A DNA stretch of 64,000 nucleotides from Hymenobacter sp. BRD128 (GTDB lineage Bacteria > Bacteroidota > Bacteroidia > Cytophagales > Hymenobacteraceae): the NCBI RefSeq assembly GCF_013256625.1, contig NZ_CP053908.1:806001-870000 (forward strand). Direction: 5' to 3'. Positions 29,958 to 38,398 of the stretch are shown one piece after another (the stretch's first letter is position 1; each line of letters begins with the position of its first letter). A model generated the notes under the pieces. That model was given only the letters and a program-made list of their open reading frames with translations, was not told where the DNA came from and searched no databases. The position numbers were made by a program, and so were the translations under genes.

Positions 29958-31055
29958 CTACCGCAGCATCGCCAGCGGCGACGATGAGAAGCACAGCACA
30001 AACACCACCACCATCACCCAGCCCAGCACGCGGCGGCCGGGGCTCAGGGGCGTGTCGTCGGGCGCCACCGGGTGGTAGATGCCCGACAAGCGCCCCAGCA
30101 ACAGCCCGAATACCAGCCAGCCCGGCTGGCCCAGCGTGCCGGGCCAGGCCGTGGTCACGGCTATCTGGGCTAGCCACACCCCGGCACCCACCGCCAGCCC
30201 CCAGCTGCGGCGCGGTAAGATTCGCCAGAATACCAGCCCCAGATACAGGGCATACGGCACGCCGCCGTAGAGCCAGGTTTCCCAGCCGCTGCGCAACGAG
30301 AAGATGCCGAGCCCCGCGTAAAAAATAAACGCCACGAACAGCAGCGCCGACAGCCGCCCCGCCCGGCGTGGCCCCAGCAGCCCATACAAGATGTGCCCAC
30401 CATCTAGCTGGCCAATGGGGAGTAGGTTAAGCGCCGTGAAAAACAAGCTAAACTCGCCGGCCACCAGCAGCGGATAGCGCAGCAGCAGGTTGGGCGGCGG
30501 CAGGCGGTGCGGGTCGGCAAAGGTGGCTTCGAGCCAGCGGTAGAGCAGCGGCTGGGCCAGCGTAAACTCGGGCGCCGGGTAGCGGGCCAGGCTGCGCGTG
30601 GTCACGAGCAGGTACTCGGCCTGGTCGGGCAGGTGCGTAAAGGCATAAATGAGTAGCGGCACCGCCACCAGCAGCCCCGCCAGCGGCCCGGCTAGCCCGA
30701 TATCAAAAAACTCGCGCCGCGAGAATATCCGCTCCTTTATCCGAATTACCGCTCCAAAAGTGCCGAGCCCAAACGGCATGGGCAAAAAATACGGCAGCGA
30801 AGTGCGCACCTTGTGGTAGCGCGCCGTGAAGTAGTGCCCAAACTCGTGCACTGCCAGCACGCCCAGAAATGGCCCCGCGTACTGCAGCCCCCAGCCCAGC
30901 TGCGCCCAACGCGCGGCCGCCGGCAGCCGAAATACATCGAGCGCCAGCCAGTCTACCGGCCCGCTGCGCACCAGCTGCACCCCCGCCAGGGTGGCCGTGA
31001 TGAGCGTAGCCAGGAAAAGCCCCAGGTGCAGTGCGTAGCGGTAGCCCGGCCGCAT
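29958..31055 (-). CDS. Site-2 protease family (M50) membrane metalloprotease
   Basis: 365 residues from ATG 31055 (MRPGYRYALHLGLFLATLIT). Intramembrane zinc protease: the HExxH motif is 'LAVHEFGHYFTARYH' and the second zinc-ligand motif is 'NLLPIGQLDGGHILYGL'. At least seven membrane segments are visible. Unlike RseP there is no PDZ domain; the 'SLPYFLPMPFGLGTFGAVIR' stretch after HExxH is typical of the Bacteroidota/cyanobacterial subgroup. S2P proteases clip membrane-bound regulators or leader peptides; the substrate is unknown. The frame is open much further upstream, overlapping the HAD gene, but that part reads as an antisense-like, Pro/Arg-rich shadow. Confidence 0.88.
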   Translation of the reverse strand: MRPGYRYALHLGLFLATLITATLAGVQLVRSGPVDWLALDVFRLPAAARWAQLGWGLQYAGPFLGVLAVHEFGHYFTARYHKVRTSLPYFLPMPFGLGTFGAVIRIKERIFSRREFFDIGLAGPLAGLLVAVPLLIYAFTHLPDQAEYLLVTTRSLARYPAPEFTLAQPLLYRWLEATFADPHRLPPPNLLLRYPLLVAGEFSLFFTALNLLPIGQLDGGHILYGLLGPRRAGRLSALLFVAFIFYAGLGIFSLRSGWETWLYGGVPYALYLGLVFWRILPRRSWGLAVGAGVWLAQIAVTTAWPGTLGQPGWLVFGLLLGRLSGIYHPVAPDDTPLSPGRRVLGWVMVVVFVLCFSSSPLAMLR

Positions 31056-31173
31056 GGGTGGCCGCTCGTAGCGCCGAAACAGGCGCTGCGCCCAGGCCCG
31101 GCGGGCGGGCGCGGGCTTGGCTACGGCATCGGCGGGCCAGCTCAGCAGCGGCTCGTCGGGGCGCTGCTCAGGC

Positions 31174-31848
31174 TCAGGCAGTGGGGGCAGGGGCGAGGGG
31201 TTCAGGGTATTCGCGGGGAAAAATGCGCAGCGCCTCGGGCAGCGCGGTGGTGAGGGTGAGGGGCGGGGCCAGGTGCAGCACCCGCAGCCCCAGGCGGCGG
31301 GCCGTCGCAATGTGCTGCGGGCTGTCTTCAATGAATAACGTCTCGGCGGGCTGCCAGTTCATTTCGCGCAGCGCGTGCCGGAATATCTCCTCGCCCGGCT
31401 TGCGGTGGCCCACTTCTTGCGAGTAAAACACGCGGTCGAGGCAATCGGCAATGCCGTGTTTAAAGCCATATTGAAGGGCTAGCCGGCGGTTCACCTCGGC
31501 AATGTGCAGCTGGTTGGTGTTCGAGAGCAGCGCCGTGTGGTGCCCCTGCCGGCGCAGCGCGCCAATGAGGGCTAGCCGCTCGGCGGGCACGTCGAGCAGC
31601 AGCGCATTCCAGGCATCGTCGATTTGGGCGTCGGTGGCGTCGAGGTCGTAGAGCTGGCGCAGCCCCTGCCTGAACTCGGCGGCCGACACGCGGCCGGTTT
31701 CGAGCTGGTCAAACAAGGCAGCCTGGCTGGCCTGGCTATATTCAGCGGCCTGCCCAGTGCGGCTCAGGCGGCGAAAGGCCTCGGGAGTGCGGGCGTAATC
31801 GATGTCGATGATGACACCACCAAAATCAAAAAGCAGGTTAGGAAGCAT
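31174..31848 (-). CDS. HAD-superfamily phosphatase
   Basis: 224 residues. Subfamily IA HAD hydrolase. Motif I is 'LLFDFGGVIIDIDYA' with the nucleophile Asp and a Gly at the usual second Asp position, as in YihX-like sugar phosphatases. Motif II is 'TALLSNTNQLHIAEV'; motif III Lys is in 'EVGHRKPGEEIFRHAL'; motif IV is 'ETLFIEDSPQHIATARR'. A helical cap lies at about 20-90. Probable substrates are sugar phosphates or small phosphoesters. Its stop is about 118 bases upstream of the S2P protease start on the same strand, so the genes may be co-transcribed. Confidence 0.9.
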   Translation of the reverse strand: MLPNLLFDFGGVIIDIDYARTPEAFRRLSRTGQAAEYSQASQAALFDQLETGRVSAAEFRQGLRQLYDLDATDAQIDDAWNALLLDVPAERLALIGALRRQGHHTALLSNTNQLHIAEVNRRLALQYGFKHGIADCLDRVFYSQEVGHRKPGEEIFRHALREMNWQPAETLFIEDSPQHIATARRLGLRVLHLAPPLTLTTALPEALRIFPREYPEPLAPAPTA

Positions 31849-31988
31849 TTTCTGAAAAAACAGCGGCCAAGGAACTGGCCGCTTACAAAGGTCGGGCTCA
31901 AAAGATGCCTTGCCAGCCCCAATTCCACACGTAGTTTGGCGTTACTAGCGTAACTTTACCGCGCCCGCAACCTTTAGGTGCGGGCACC

Positions 31989-32062
31989 GGGCCTATAGCT
32001 CAATCGGTTAGAGCAGCTGACTCATAATCAGCAGGTCCTTGGTTCGATTCCAAGTGGGCCCA
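31989..32062 (+). tRNA. tRNA-Ile (anticodon CAT)
   Basis: 74 bases with intact cloverleaf: acceptor GGGCCTA pairing TGGGCCC, D-arm with GGTTAGAGC, anticodon stem CTGAC...ATCAG and loop CTCATAA, T-arm GGTTCGATTCC. A CAT anticodon inside TGACTCATAATCA is the pattern of the minor isoleucine tRNA, in which lysidine at C34 makes it read AUA; generic tools may call it tRNA-Met. A near -7 box (TAACTTTA) lies about 40 bases upstream. No CCA is encoded. Confidence 0.95.
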
Positions 32063-32063
32063 C

Positions 32064-32103
32064 AAAAAGCCTCGTTTTCAAGCTGAAAACGAGGCTTTTT
32101 TGT
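32064..32103 (+). terminator. Strong terminator of the tRNA gene
   Basis: Perfect 17-base stem (AAAAAGCCTCGTTTTCA and its complement) with a 3-base loop and T tract, starting two bases after the tRNA. Confidence 0.95.
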
Positions 32104-32159
32104 TTATTGGGCAACCCGACGCCAGTTGTTGGTAATGCAGCACCAGCTTAACCAGGCCG

Positions 32160-33452
32160 CTAGGCTAGCAGGGCGCGCGCCGCCGCCTGCCCGCTCACCA
32201 GCGCGGCCTCGACCGTGCCCGCGGCAATGCCGCCGTGCACGCCTTCGCCAGCAAAAAACAGGGTGCCCGCCACGGGCGCGGCCAGGGCAGCGCGCGCCGC
32301 CGGCGCACCCACGGTGGGGTACGAATACGCGCCGTAAGTATGCGGCTCGGCGCCCCAGTTGCGGACGTAGCTGGCCCGGAGCCGCGCCCGTAGGGCTGCT
32401 GGGGAGGTGCCCAGCAGCCGCGCCAGCGAGGAGAGGGCAAGTGCCAGCACCGCTTTGAGGGAGGCGGCGCGCAGGCGCTCGGCGGCCGGCCCGGCTAGCC
32501 AGCCCGTGAGCAGGGGCCGGGCATCGGGCAGCTGGCTCCACCAGGTAGGCACCGGCTCATCAGACAGTAAAAACTCCAGTTCGGGCAGCCGCTTGTGCCA
32601 AAATACTTCCTCAAACTCGAGCTGCACTTTGATAACTGACCCAAAGCCGAGCTGCGCGGCAGCGGCCCGGTGCGTGGGCAGCTCGGGCGCAAAAGCTAGG
32701 TGGCCCGGCTGGCCGGCCGGGCGCTGCCACACCCCGAGCGGCACCGTACACAGCACTTGCCGGGCGTGGTAGCTGGCCCCATTTTCGGCGAGTGCCGTGG
32801 CGGCGCCGGGCTGCCAGCGAATTTCTTGCACGGGCGTAGCCAAGTGTATTGCCGCCCCAGCCGCCTGGGCCTGCGCGCCCAGCCAGTGCAGCAGCGGGCC
32901 GTAGCCGCCCAGGGGGCGGGGCGAGTCGTCGGCCCCGCCGGCGGCCCACTCGTCGCGCAAGGCCCAGGCACTCACGCGCTGGGCATCGGCCGCGTCGTAG
33001 CCTTCGGCGAATTGCGTAGCGAAAGCCCGTAGGGACGCGTGCTCGTCGCCGCTAAATTCTCGCGCCAGAAACTCGGCCAGGGGCAGGTCGTGAGGCAGCG
33101 TGCTGAGCCTGGCCAGCAGGGTCGGCAGCTGGGCAAAAAAGTTGGTATCGGGCTGCACCTGGCCGCCTTTTACCTGGTACGTCTGGCCGGCGGTGCCTTG
33201 CCACGAAATGCCGGCTGCGGCCAGCAGTGCCTTGGTGAGGGGCACCGGCTCGTGCATAAACTCGGCCCCGGCCTCCAGGGGAGCGCGAAAGCCGGCGGGC
33301 TGCAACGTGTGCACGCGCCCACCCAGGCGGTTCTGGGCTTCTGCCAGCAGCACGCGGCGCCCGGCGGCCGCTAGCTCGCGGGCGGCGAGCAGGCCCGCCG
33401 CGCCGGCGCCGATAATAAGCACATCGGTGTGATAATGGGGGCTAGCGGCCAT
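32160..33452 (-). CDS. Flavin-containing amine oxidase
   Basis: 430 residues from ATG 33452 (MAASPHYHTDVLIIGAGAAG). The FAD-binding Rossmann motif is 'VLIIGAGAAGLLAARELAAA' followed by 'AEAQNRLGGRVHTL', the amine-oxidase version of the GG doublet. 'VLCTVPLGVW' and the C-terminal 'FAGEGVHGGIAAGTVEAALV' complete the flavin site. The family oxidises primary or polyamines, or acts on carotenoid-like substrates; which one cannot be said. No Sec or Tat signal, so cytoplasmic. Earlier in-frame starts were rejected because the Rossmann strand normally lies within 15 residues of the N-terminus. Confidence 0.92.
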   Translation of the reverse strand: MAASPHYHTDVLIIGAGAAGLLAARELAAAGRRVLLAEAQNRLGGRVHTLQPAGFRAPLEAGAEFMHEPVPLTKALLAAAGISWQGTAGQTYQVKGGQVQPDTNFFAQLPTLLARLSTLPHDLPLAEFLAREFSGDEHASLRAFATQFAEGYDAADAQRVSAWALRDEWAAGGADDSPRPLGGYGPLLHWLGAQAQAAGAAIHLATPVQEIRWQPGAATALAENGASYHARQVLCTVPLGVWQRPAGQPGHLAFAPELPTHRAAAAQLGFGSVIKVQLEFEEVFWHKRLPELEFLLSDEPVPTWWSQLPDARPLLTGWLAGPAAERLRAASLKAVLALALSSLARLLGTSPAALRARLRASYVRNWGAEPHTYGAYSYPTVGAPAARAALAAPVAGTLFFAGEGVHGGIAAGTVEAALVSGQAAARALLA

Positions 33453-33565
33453 TAAAAAAGCAATTGGAAAAGGTTGGTGAGAAAAAAATAGTGTAAACTT
33501 GGCAATGCAGCGCGCGAGCAGTCTGAACAGCCGCTTCCGGCGGAGTGTTGGGCACGGGCTGCCGG

Positions 33566-34024
33566 TCAAAACTTGCGCAGCTTCTTCTTACTCAGTTCGT
33601 AGCTGATAATGGCGGGCACGTAGAACGTGACATCGGCCGCAAACTTGGCGGCCAGCACGCCTAGCGGCACGCTGTGCAGCCACTGGGGCAGCCAGTACAG
33701 GAACGCGGGCCGAACGAGCAGGCTATCGAACACTTCGGCCACCCCAAACTCGACCACCAGCGCCCGCACGTTGCGGCCAAAAGTAGCGAGTAAGTAGGGG
33801 CGGCCCTGCGTGCGCAATGCGGCGCGCGTATGGCTGATGTCTTGCAGCAATAGCAGGCCAAAATACGCCCCGTTGCCGGCCCAGGTGGCAGCCAGGGCCA
33901 CCGCTGCGCGCGTGCCGCCAGCCTGCGCCGCCGCCGCTCCCACCGTAGCCAGCAGTGATAGCAGCTCGGCTGGGCCGTAGCGCCGCAGCCATTCCCGCAC
34001 CCGTGAAGAGCCCACGCCAGCCAC
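33566..34024 (-). CDS. Membrane protein of unknown function
   Basis: 152 residues from GTG 34024; open sequence without ATG extends further upstream (reading LLAWLSPWQKQ), so the start is uncertain. It appears to have three to four hydrophobic segments ('ELLSLLATVGAAAAQAGGT', 'AVALAATWAGNGAYFGLLLL', 'PLGVLAAKFAADVTFYVPA') and ends in the very basic SKKKLRKF. It resembles small membrane proteins with repeated helical hairpins found in Actinobacteria and Bacteroidota, but I cannot name a family. Divergent from the DUF4112 gene. Confidence 0.6.
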   Translation of the reverse strand: MAGVGSSRVREWLRRYGPAELLSLLATVGAAAAQAGGTRAAVALAATWAGNGAYFGLLLLQDISHTRAALRTQGRPYLLATFGRNVRALVVEFGVAEVFDSLLVRPAFLYWLPQWLHSVPLGVLAAKFAADVTFYVPAIISYELSKKKLRKF

Positions 34025-34138
34025 TTGTTTTTGCCAAGGAGAAAGCCATGCTAACAGCGCAGCGTGGGGTAGGTTTGATGGGGGCGCGTCCTTGCGGCGC
34101 GCGGCGGCGTATAGTACCCACTACCTGCGCCTTTCCCA

Positions 34139-34654
34139 ATGCCTACTGCCCCGCCGCCACCGCTCCCTGCTACGTTTGATGCCGATGCGCGCCTGCGCTG
34201 GGTCGAGCACGTGGCCCGGCTCATGGATAGTCAGTTCCGGCTGCCTGGCACACGCTTCCGCTTCGGGCTCGACCCGCTGCTGGGCCTAATTCCGGTGGTC
34301 GGCGACCTGTCCTCGACCCTCGTATCGGTGGCTTTGCTGGTGACTATGCTACGCCACGGGGCTAGCGGGGCCGTGGTGGTGCGCATGGTGCTCAATATCT
34401 TGCTTGATACCGTGCTAGGTGACATTCCGATTATCGGCAACGTCTTCGATTTTGCTTATAAAAGCAACGAGCGCAACGTGGCCCTGCTGCGCCGCCACTA
34501 CGCCGAAGGCCGGCATCCGGGCAGCGGCAAGGGCCTGGTAGCAGTGGCGGTGCTGGGGCTGCTGGCGGTGGTCGGGCTGGTAGTCTGGGGCAGTATCGCG
34601 CTGCTGCTGGCCGCCTGGCACTACGTTGAAATGCATCCCATCGGCGCCCACTAA
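34139..34654 (+). CDS. DUF4112 domain membrane protein
   Basis: 171 residues. Matches the DUF4112 pattern: 'RLMDSQFRLPGTRFRFGLDP', 'LLGLIPVVGDLSSTLVSVAL', 'DTVLGDIPIIGNVFDFAYKS' and 'NERNVALLRRHY'. These two G-[DN]-x-P / P[LI][IV]G blocks are the family hallmark. It has two hydrophobic hairpins in the domain and a final membrane helix (about 140-162). Function unknown for the whole family. The start ATG 34139 is behind a divergent promoter region shared with the membrane protein at 33566-34024. Confidence 0.88.
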   Translation: MPTAPPPPLPATFDADARLRWVEHVARLMDSQFRLPGTRFRFGLDPLLGLIPVVGDLSSTLVSVALLVTMLRHGASGAVVVRMVLNILLDTVLGDIPIIGNVFDFAYKSNERNVALLRRHYAEGRHPGSGKGLVAVAVLGLLAVVGLVVWGSIALLLAAWHYVEMHPIGAH

Positions 34655-34837
34655 TTGGCTTGCAGATTTTTGTTAATTACTTGATAAGTAACGTAGTGTG
34701 GTAGGAGGAGCTTTCGGGCCAGTCGGCCGGCAAACCGGGTACTTTCACCGGCCGTGCCGCTAGTTGCTCAGGCTCAGGCTATCGCTTCGATGACTACGAA
34801 GGCCACGGGCTGCTGCAAAACCAGTTGCAGCAGGTCT
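34655..34837. other. Short spacer with a possible gene remnant
   Basis: The plus strand from about 34720 to 34855 stays open and reads 'SGSGYRFDDYEGHGLLQNQL' then QQVFTAYPAG before a stop, which looks coding-like, but there is no start and it overlaps the 3' end of the glycosyltransferase on the other strand. Not called as a gene. Confidence 0.3.
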
Positions 34838-35587
34838 TTACAGCTTACCCAGCCGGATAAGCCGCCGGTAGAAGCGCACCAGCGTCGGCTGCGGCACGCC
34901 CAGGTAATAGAGCCCCGCAATCAGAGCGAATAGTCCTTGCAGCCGGAATACGCCGTTGGCCAGGTACTTGCGCGCCGAGGTAGTAACCACGCCCGGCAGC
35001 AGCCGAAACGGCGCCCGCGCCCGCAGCCGGCCCACGATATCCTGGTCTTCCAGCAGCAGCAGGTCTTCGCGGTAGCCGCCGATTTGCTCAAAAAGCGTGC
35101 GGCGCACAAATAAGCTTTGGTCACCGAACCGCACGGCCGTGAACGGCAGCCGTGTGCACCACGCGCTAAGCCGCAAAAACCAGTGCCCGTGGTCGAACGC
35201 CAGCCGGTAGCAGCCCGCCGGGTAGCCTTGCGCCACGGCCCGCTGCAAATCGGCCAGGAAGCCGGGGGGCGGGTAAGAGTCGGCGTGCAGGAAATAGAGC
35301 AGCTCGCCGCTCGCCTGCCGGGCGCCGTAGTTGAGCTGCGCGGCGCGGCCCTTGCGCGGGCTAGCCAGCACAGTAGCCCCGGCCTGCCGGGCCAGGTGCG
35401 GCGTGCCGTCGGTGCTGCTGCCATCTACCACTACTAGCTCGGGCCGGGGCTCGGCCGCCAGGTGCTGGTGCAGGTAGCGGAGCAGCTGCGAAATGGTACC
35501 TGCCTCATTATAAGCAGGAATGATGATGCTGACCGTCAGCTCGCTCGGGAGGGAAGTTTCTGCCAGCGGGAACTCGCGATTAGTCAT
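34838..35587 (-). CDS. Family 2 glycosyltransferase, TIGR04283-like
   Basis: 249 residues from ATG 35587. GT-A fold: 'VSIIIPAYNEAGTISQLLRY' at the N-terminus, 'ELVVVDGSSTDGTPHLARQA' with the nucleotide-binding acidic residues, 'PRKGRAAQLNYGARQASGEL' and 'LLYFLHADSYPPPGFLADLQ' with HAD in the place of DxD. This set, together with 'FGDQSLFVRRTLFEQIGGYR', is typical of the TIGR04283 group, which in some cyanobacteria belongs to arsenosugar clusters. None of the partner genes are next to it, so that pathway is not implied. A C-terminal hydrophobic stretch suggests membrane association. Confidence 0.88.
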   Translation of the reverse strand: MTNREFPLAETSLPSELTVSIIIPAYNEAGTISQLLRYLHQHLAAEPRPELVVVDGSSTDGTPHLARQAGATVLASPRKGRAAQLNYGARQASGELLYFLHADSYPPPGFLADLQRAVAQGYPAGCYRLAFDHGHWFLRLSAWCTRLPFTAVRFGDQSLFVRRTLFEQIGGYREDLLLLEDQDIVGRLRARAPFRLLPGVVTTSARKYLANGVFRLQGLFALIAGLYYLGVPQPTLVRFYRRLIRLGKL

Positions 35588-35738
35588 GCGCCGCAAAAAT
35601 AAAGCGCTGGTAGGTGCCTCAACTCCGGCACAGGGTATGGCGGCCGGCGCCGGGCGCGGCGGGTAGCGCACCCGCAACGCCCGGCAACTTGCCGCGTAGC
35701 GAGCCGGTAGTACCCTTGCTTACGTACTATTCACCACA

Positions 35739-36608
35739 ATGCCTCTCTTCCCGGTTTCCCATCCACTACTCAAGCGGTTCGACCGTTGGGCGGCCCCGGC
35801 CCTGGCCGTAGCCGGGCTAGCCCTGCTGCTGCTCGAAACGGCCCATCCGCTGCGCCGCCGCACCCGCCCGCGCGCCGAGCGCTGGCGGCGCAACGTGCTA
35901 CTGGCCGCGCCCGCGCTGCCCGCCGCGCGGCTCACGCTGCTGCCCGCAATGGTGGGCCTGGCGCAGCTGGCTGCGCCGGCCTATCCGGCGCGGCAGCTAG
36001 CCCGCCTGCCGGCCCCTTGGCGGCTTGCGCTTGAGGTGCTGCTGCTTGATTATTTGGCGTATAGCTGGCATCGGCTGCTGCACGCGCCGCTGCTGTGGCG
36101 CCTGCACCGCGTGCACCACTGCGACCTCGATATGGACCTGACTACCGCCTGGCGGTTTCACTTTGGCGAAATGCTGGCGAGCATTCCGTACCGGGCGGGG
36201 CTGCCGGCGCTGCTGGGTGTGCGGCCGGCCACCGTGCTGGCCTACGAGGCCGTATTTGAGGCCTGCACGGCCTTTCACCACAGCAACTGGCGGCTGCCGC
36301 TAGCCCTGGAGTCATCGCTGCTGCAGGTGCTGGTTACGCCCCGCGCCCACGGCATTCACCACTCCGTGGTGCACCGCGAAGCCCAGAGCAACTTTGGGGT
36401 GGTGCTCACCCTCTGGGACCGCCTGCACCGCACCCTGCGGCTCAATGTGCCGCAGGCGGCCATTCGCATTGGCGTGCCCGCTTACCCCGACCCCGCCACC
36501 CAAACCGTGGCGCGCCTGCTGGCCCTGCCGCTCGCCCCCCCCGAGCCCTGGGCCCGCCCCGATGGCTCGGTGCCCAAGCGGGCCGCTGGCGAGACTGTAG
36601 AAAGCTAG
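35739..36608 (+). CDS. Sterol desaturase / fatty acid hydroxylase family protein
   Basis: 289 residues. Membrane di-iron enzyme with the three histidine clusters of the family: 'SWHRLLHAPLLWRLHRVHHC' (HxxxH and HxxHH), 'AFHHSNW' and 'HGIHHSVVHRE'. Four hydrophobic segments lie before and between them. Members hydroxylate or desaturate lipids, including carotenoids, sphingolipid bases and alkylglycerols. Hymenobacter makes carotenoids and sphingolipids, so both are possible; the sequence does not decide. Divergent from the glycosyltransferase. Very Ala/Arg/Leu-rich with GC-rich codons. Confidence 0.88.
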   Translation: MPLFPVSHPLLKRFDRWAAPALAVAGLALLLLETAHPLRRRTRPRAERWRRNVLLAAPALPAARLTLLPAMVGLAQLAAPAYPARQLARLPAPWRLALEVLLLDYLAYSWHRLLHAPLLWRLHRVHHCDLDMDLTTAWRFHFGEMLASIPYRAGLPALLGVRPATVLAYEAVFEACTAFHHSNWRLPLALESSLLQVLVTPRAHGIHHSVVHREAQSNFGVVLTLWDRLHRTLRLNVPQAAIRIGVPAYPDPATQTVARLLALPLAPPEPWARPDGSVPKRAAGETVES

Positions 36609-36770
36609 GCCGCCGGCCCAGCCGGGCTTCAGCAGCAGCCCCTGCGTAGCATGAACTACGGTGAAAAAATACGTGCGCGCTCGACTACCGACTCATCGTA
36701 AGAAGCACCCCAGAGCTGTGCTCCTCCTTTTCCGCTCGCTACGTATAGCAGAAAATACACTTAATTCATT

Positions 36771-37166
36771 ATGAACAGCCCCGACCAACAAGCTGCCCAG
36801 CCGGCCCCAGCCCAGTATTTTACCGGCCCGGCCTGGGTGAAAATGCTTGCCGCCGCCGCCAACCCCACCGATTGTACCGTCGGCGACGTGCTTTTCGAGC
36901 CCGGCAGCCGCAACAACTGGCATGCGCACCCGCACGGGCAGCTGCTGGTAATAACGGCCGGCACGGGCTACTACCAGGAAAAAGGCCAGCCCGCCCGGCG
37001 CCTTACGGCCGGCGATACCGTCGTGATTGCCCCCAATGTGGTGCACTGGCATGGCGCCGCCGCCACCGACTGGTTTGCCCACCTGGCCATTAATCCGGCG
37101 GCTAGCCAGGGCGAAACCAACTGGCTCGACCCGGTCAGCGACGCTGACTACCGGGCAGTGCAGTAA
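36771..37166 (+). CDS. Cupin domain protein
   Basis: 131 residues. Single cupin barrel: motif 1 is 'PGSRNNWHAHPHGQLLVITA' with the metal-binding His residues, motif 2 'GDTVVIAPNVVHWHGAAATD'. The phrase 'FEPGSRNNWHAHPHGQLL' places it near the cupins fused or linked to carboxymuconolactone decarboxylase-like proteins. The cargo metal and substrate are unknown. It has no signal peptide. The 160 bases upstream are AT-richer than usual and probably hold its promoter. Confidence 0.88.
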   Translation: MNSPDQQAAQPAPAQYFTGPAWVKMLAAAANPTDCTVGDVLFEPGSRNNWHAHPHGQLLVITAGTGYYQEKGQPARRLTAGDTVVIAPNVVHWHGAAATDWFAHLAINPAASQGETNWLDPVSDADYRAVQ

Positions 37167-37375
37167 CGCATTTTATAGGCATAGTCAGAAGCTCACAGCA
37201 ACACCAACCCACCTCCAGTCAGTAGCTTGCACACCCGCTAGCGTCCAGCAGTCGGGCTGGTCGCCCTTCGTCAACGGCTTTAATTTTTGGGTGTGGGCCG
37301 CACCCTGCGCCAGGTGGTTTTCGCGGCTGGGTCGCTCGGACTATCCGGTTTTTTTACCCGCTTTTATTTCTCTCC

Positions 37376-37708
37376 ATGCTTGCTCCCGCCTCCCCCCAGC
37401 TATTCGTGCACCACGTCTTGTTTTATATGCCAGCCACCGCCAGCGATGCGGACCGGGCCAAGCTGCTGGAAGGACTGCAGAAACTGCGGACCATCCCGGC
37501 CATTCAGCTTGCGCATATCGGTACGCCGGCCGCTACCGACCGCGCCGTTATCGAGCGCACCTACACCTACTCGTGGCTGTGCTTTTTTGAAAGTCCCGCC
37601 GCCGAGCTCAACTATCAGCAGCACCCGATTCACGACGAGTTTCGGCAGCAGTACGCACCCTACTGGGAGAAGGTGGTCATCTACGACTCAGTTGGCCCTG
37701 CCCTCTAG
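37376..37708 (+). CDS. Dabb (stress-responsive A/B barrel) domain protein
   Basis: 110 residues. Ferredoxin-like dimeric alpha/beta barrel of the Dabb family: begins 'FVHHVLFYMPATASDADRAK' with the conserved His-His-x-x-x-[FW], then 'LLEGLQKLRTIPAIQLAHIG', 'RTYTYSWLCFFESPAAELNY' and 'HPIHDEFRQQYAPYWEKVVI', which is the family's HPxHxxF motif. Dabb proteins are associated with stress response and small-molecule turnover; the exact reaction is unknown. Start at ATG 37376 fits. Stands alone. Confidence 0.9.
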   Translation: MLAPASPQLFVHHVLFYMPATASDADRAKLLEGLQKLRTIPAIQLAHIGTPAATDRAVIERTYTYSWLCFFESPAAELNYQQHPIHDEFRQQYAPYWEKVVIYDSVGPAL

Positions 37709-37843
37709 GCCATTTTGCCGCAACGGGTAGCCGGTTACGGCCAACAGAACTCAGCAAAGCGGCTGCAGGCACAGGCTTCTGCGGAGAATAGTTTTTTTAA
37801 AAACTCCTCATTATTCGGAGTATTTTCCTTATTTATCAGCCTC

Positions 37844-38305
37844 ATGCGCCTTACCAAGCGAGACTTCAGTATCATGGGCAGTACGATGCTTGTTATGGGC
37901 GTGCCGCTAGCCCTCGTAGCCACTGCTTCTCACCCGCTGGGTACGCTGCCCTCTTCCGTGTATGAGTGGACTGCGCTGAAGGCGACGCCCACCAGGGTGG
38001 GGGAGAAGCGGCAAGTATTCGATAGCCCTACCGAGACGCTGGAAAAGCACGTCACCACTCTCAAGCCGGGCGAGTTTGCCCACCCGCCGCACCAGCACCC
38101 GGAAGAAGAGCTAACGATTGTGCGGGAAGGCACGGTATAGGCGCTGGTGAACGGTGAGCGCAAGCGGCTCGGCCCCGGCTCGGTTATCTTTCAGGCCCCC
38201 AATCGGTTGCATACGCTCCAGAATGTGGGTGCTACGCCCGTCGTGTACCACGTTATGAAGTGGCGCTCGGCCAAAACCGGTCCGGCTCTCCCGGCCGAGC
38301 CTTAG
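37844..38305 (+). pseudogene. Cupin protein interrupted by an in-frame amber codon
   Basis: From ATG 37844 the frame codes for 98 residues with an N-terminal export-like segment ('MRLTKRDFSIMGSTMLVMGV' and PLALVATAS), cupin motif 1 'LKPGEFAHPPHQHPEEELTI' and stops at TAG 38138-38140. Reading on in the same frame gives a clean second half, 'ALVNGERKRLGPGSVIFQAP' and 'NRLHTLQNVGATPVVYHVMK', ending at TAG 38303-38305 (153 sense codons plus the internal stop). The stop sits where 'EGTVEALVNGE' would be expected, so one G-to-T change (GAG to TAG) explains it. No suppressor tRNA is known here; sequencing error or a recent nonsense mutation are the likely causes. Confidence 0.82.
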
Positions 38306-38398
38306 GCCGGGCCGCGTCACAAGAGGCCATATACTTTCGAAAGTCAGGTTGCGCAGGGCGGCATCAGTGCTTCGGCCGCCAGCGCATAGCGGGCTAGC

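Noticed and set aside
29958..31331. Longer version of the S2P protease starting inside the HAD gene
   Set aside because: The added 92 residues are Arg/Pro/Cys-rich and out of frame with the HAD coding sequence; the membrane protein begins sensibly at 31055.
38138..38140. Pyrrolysine or suppressed amber readthrough in the cupin gene
   Set aside because: No pyl genes or suppressor tRNA in view and the family expects Glu there; a simple G-to-T change or error is enough.
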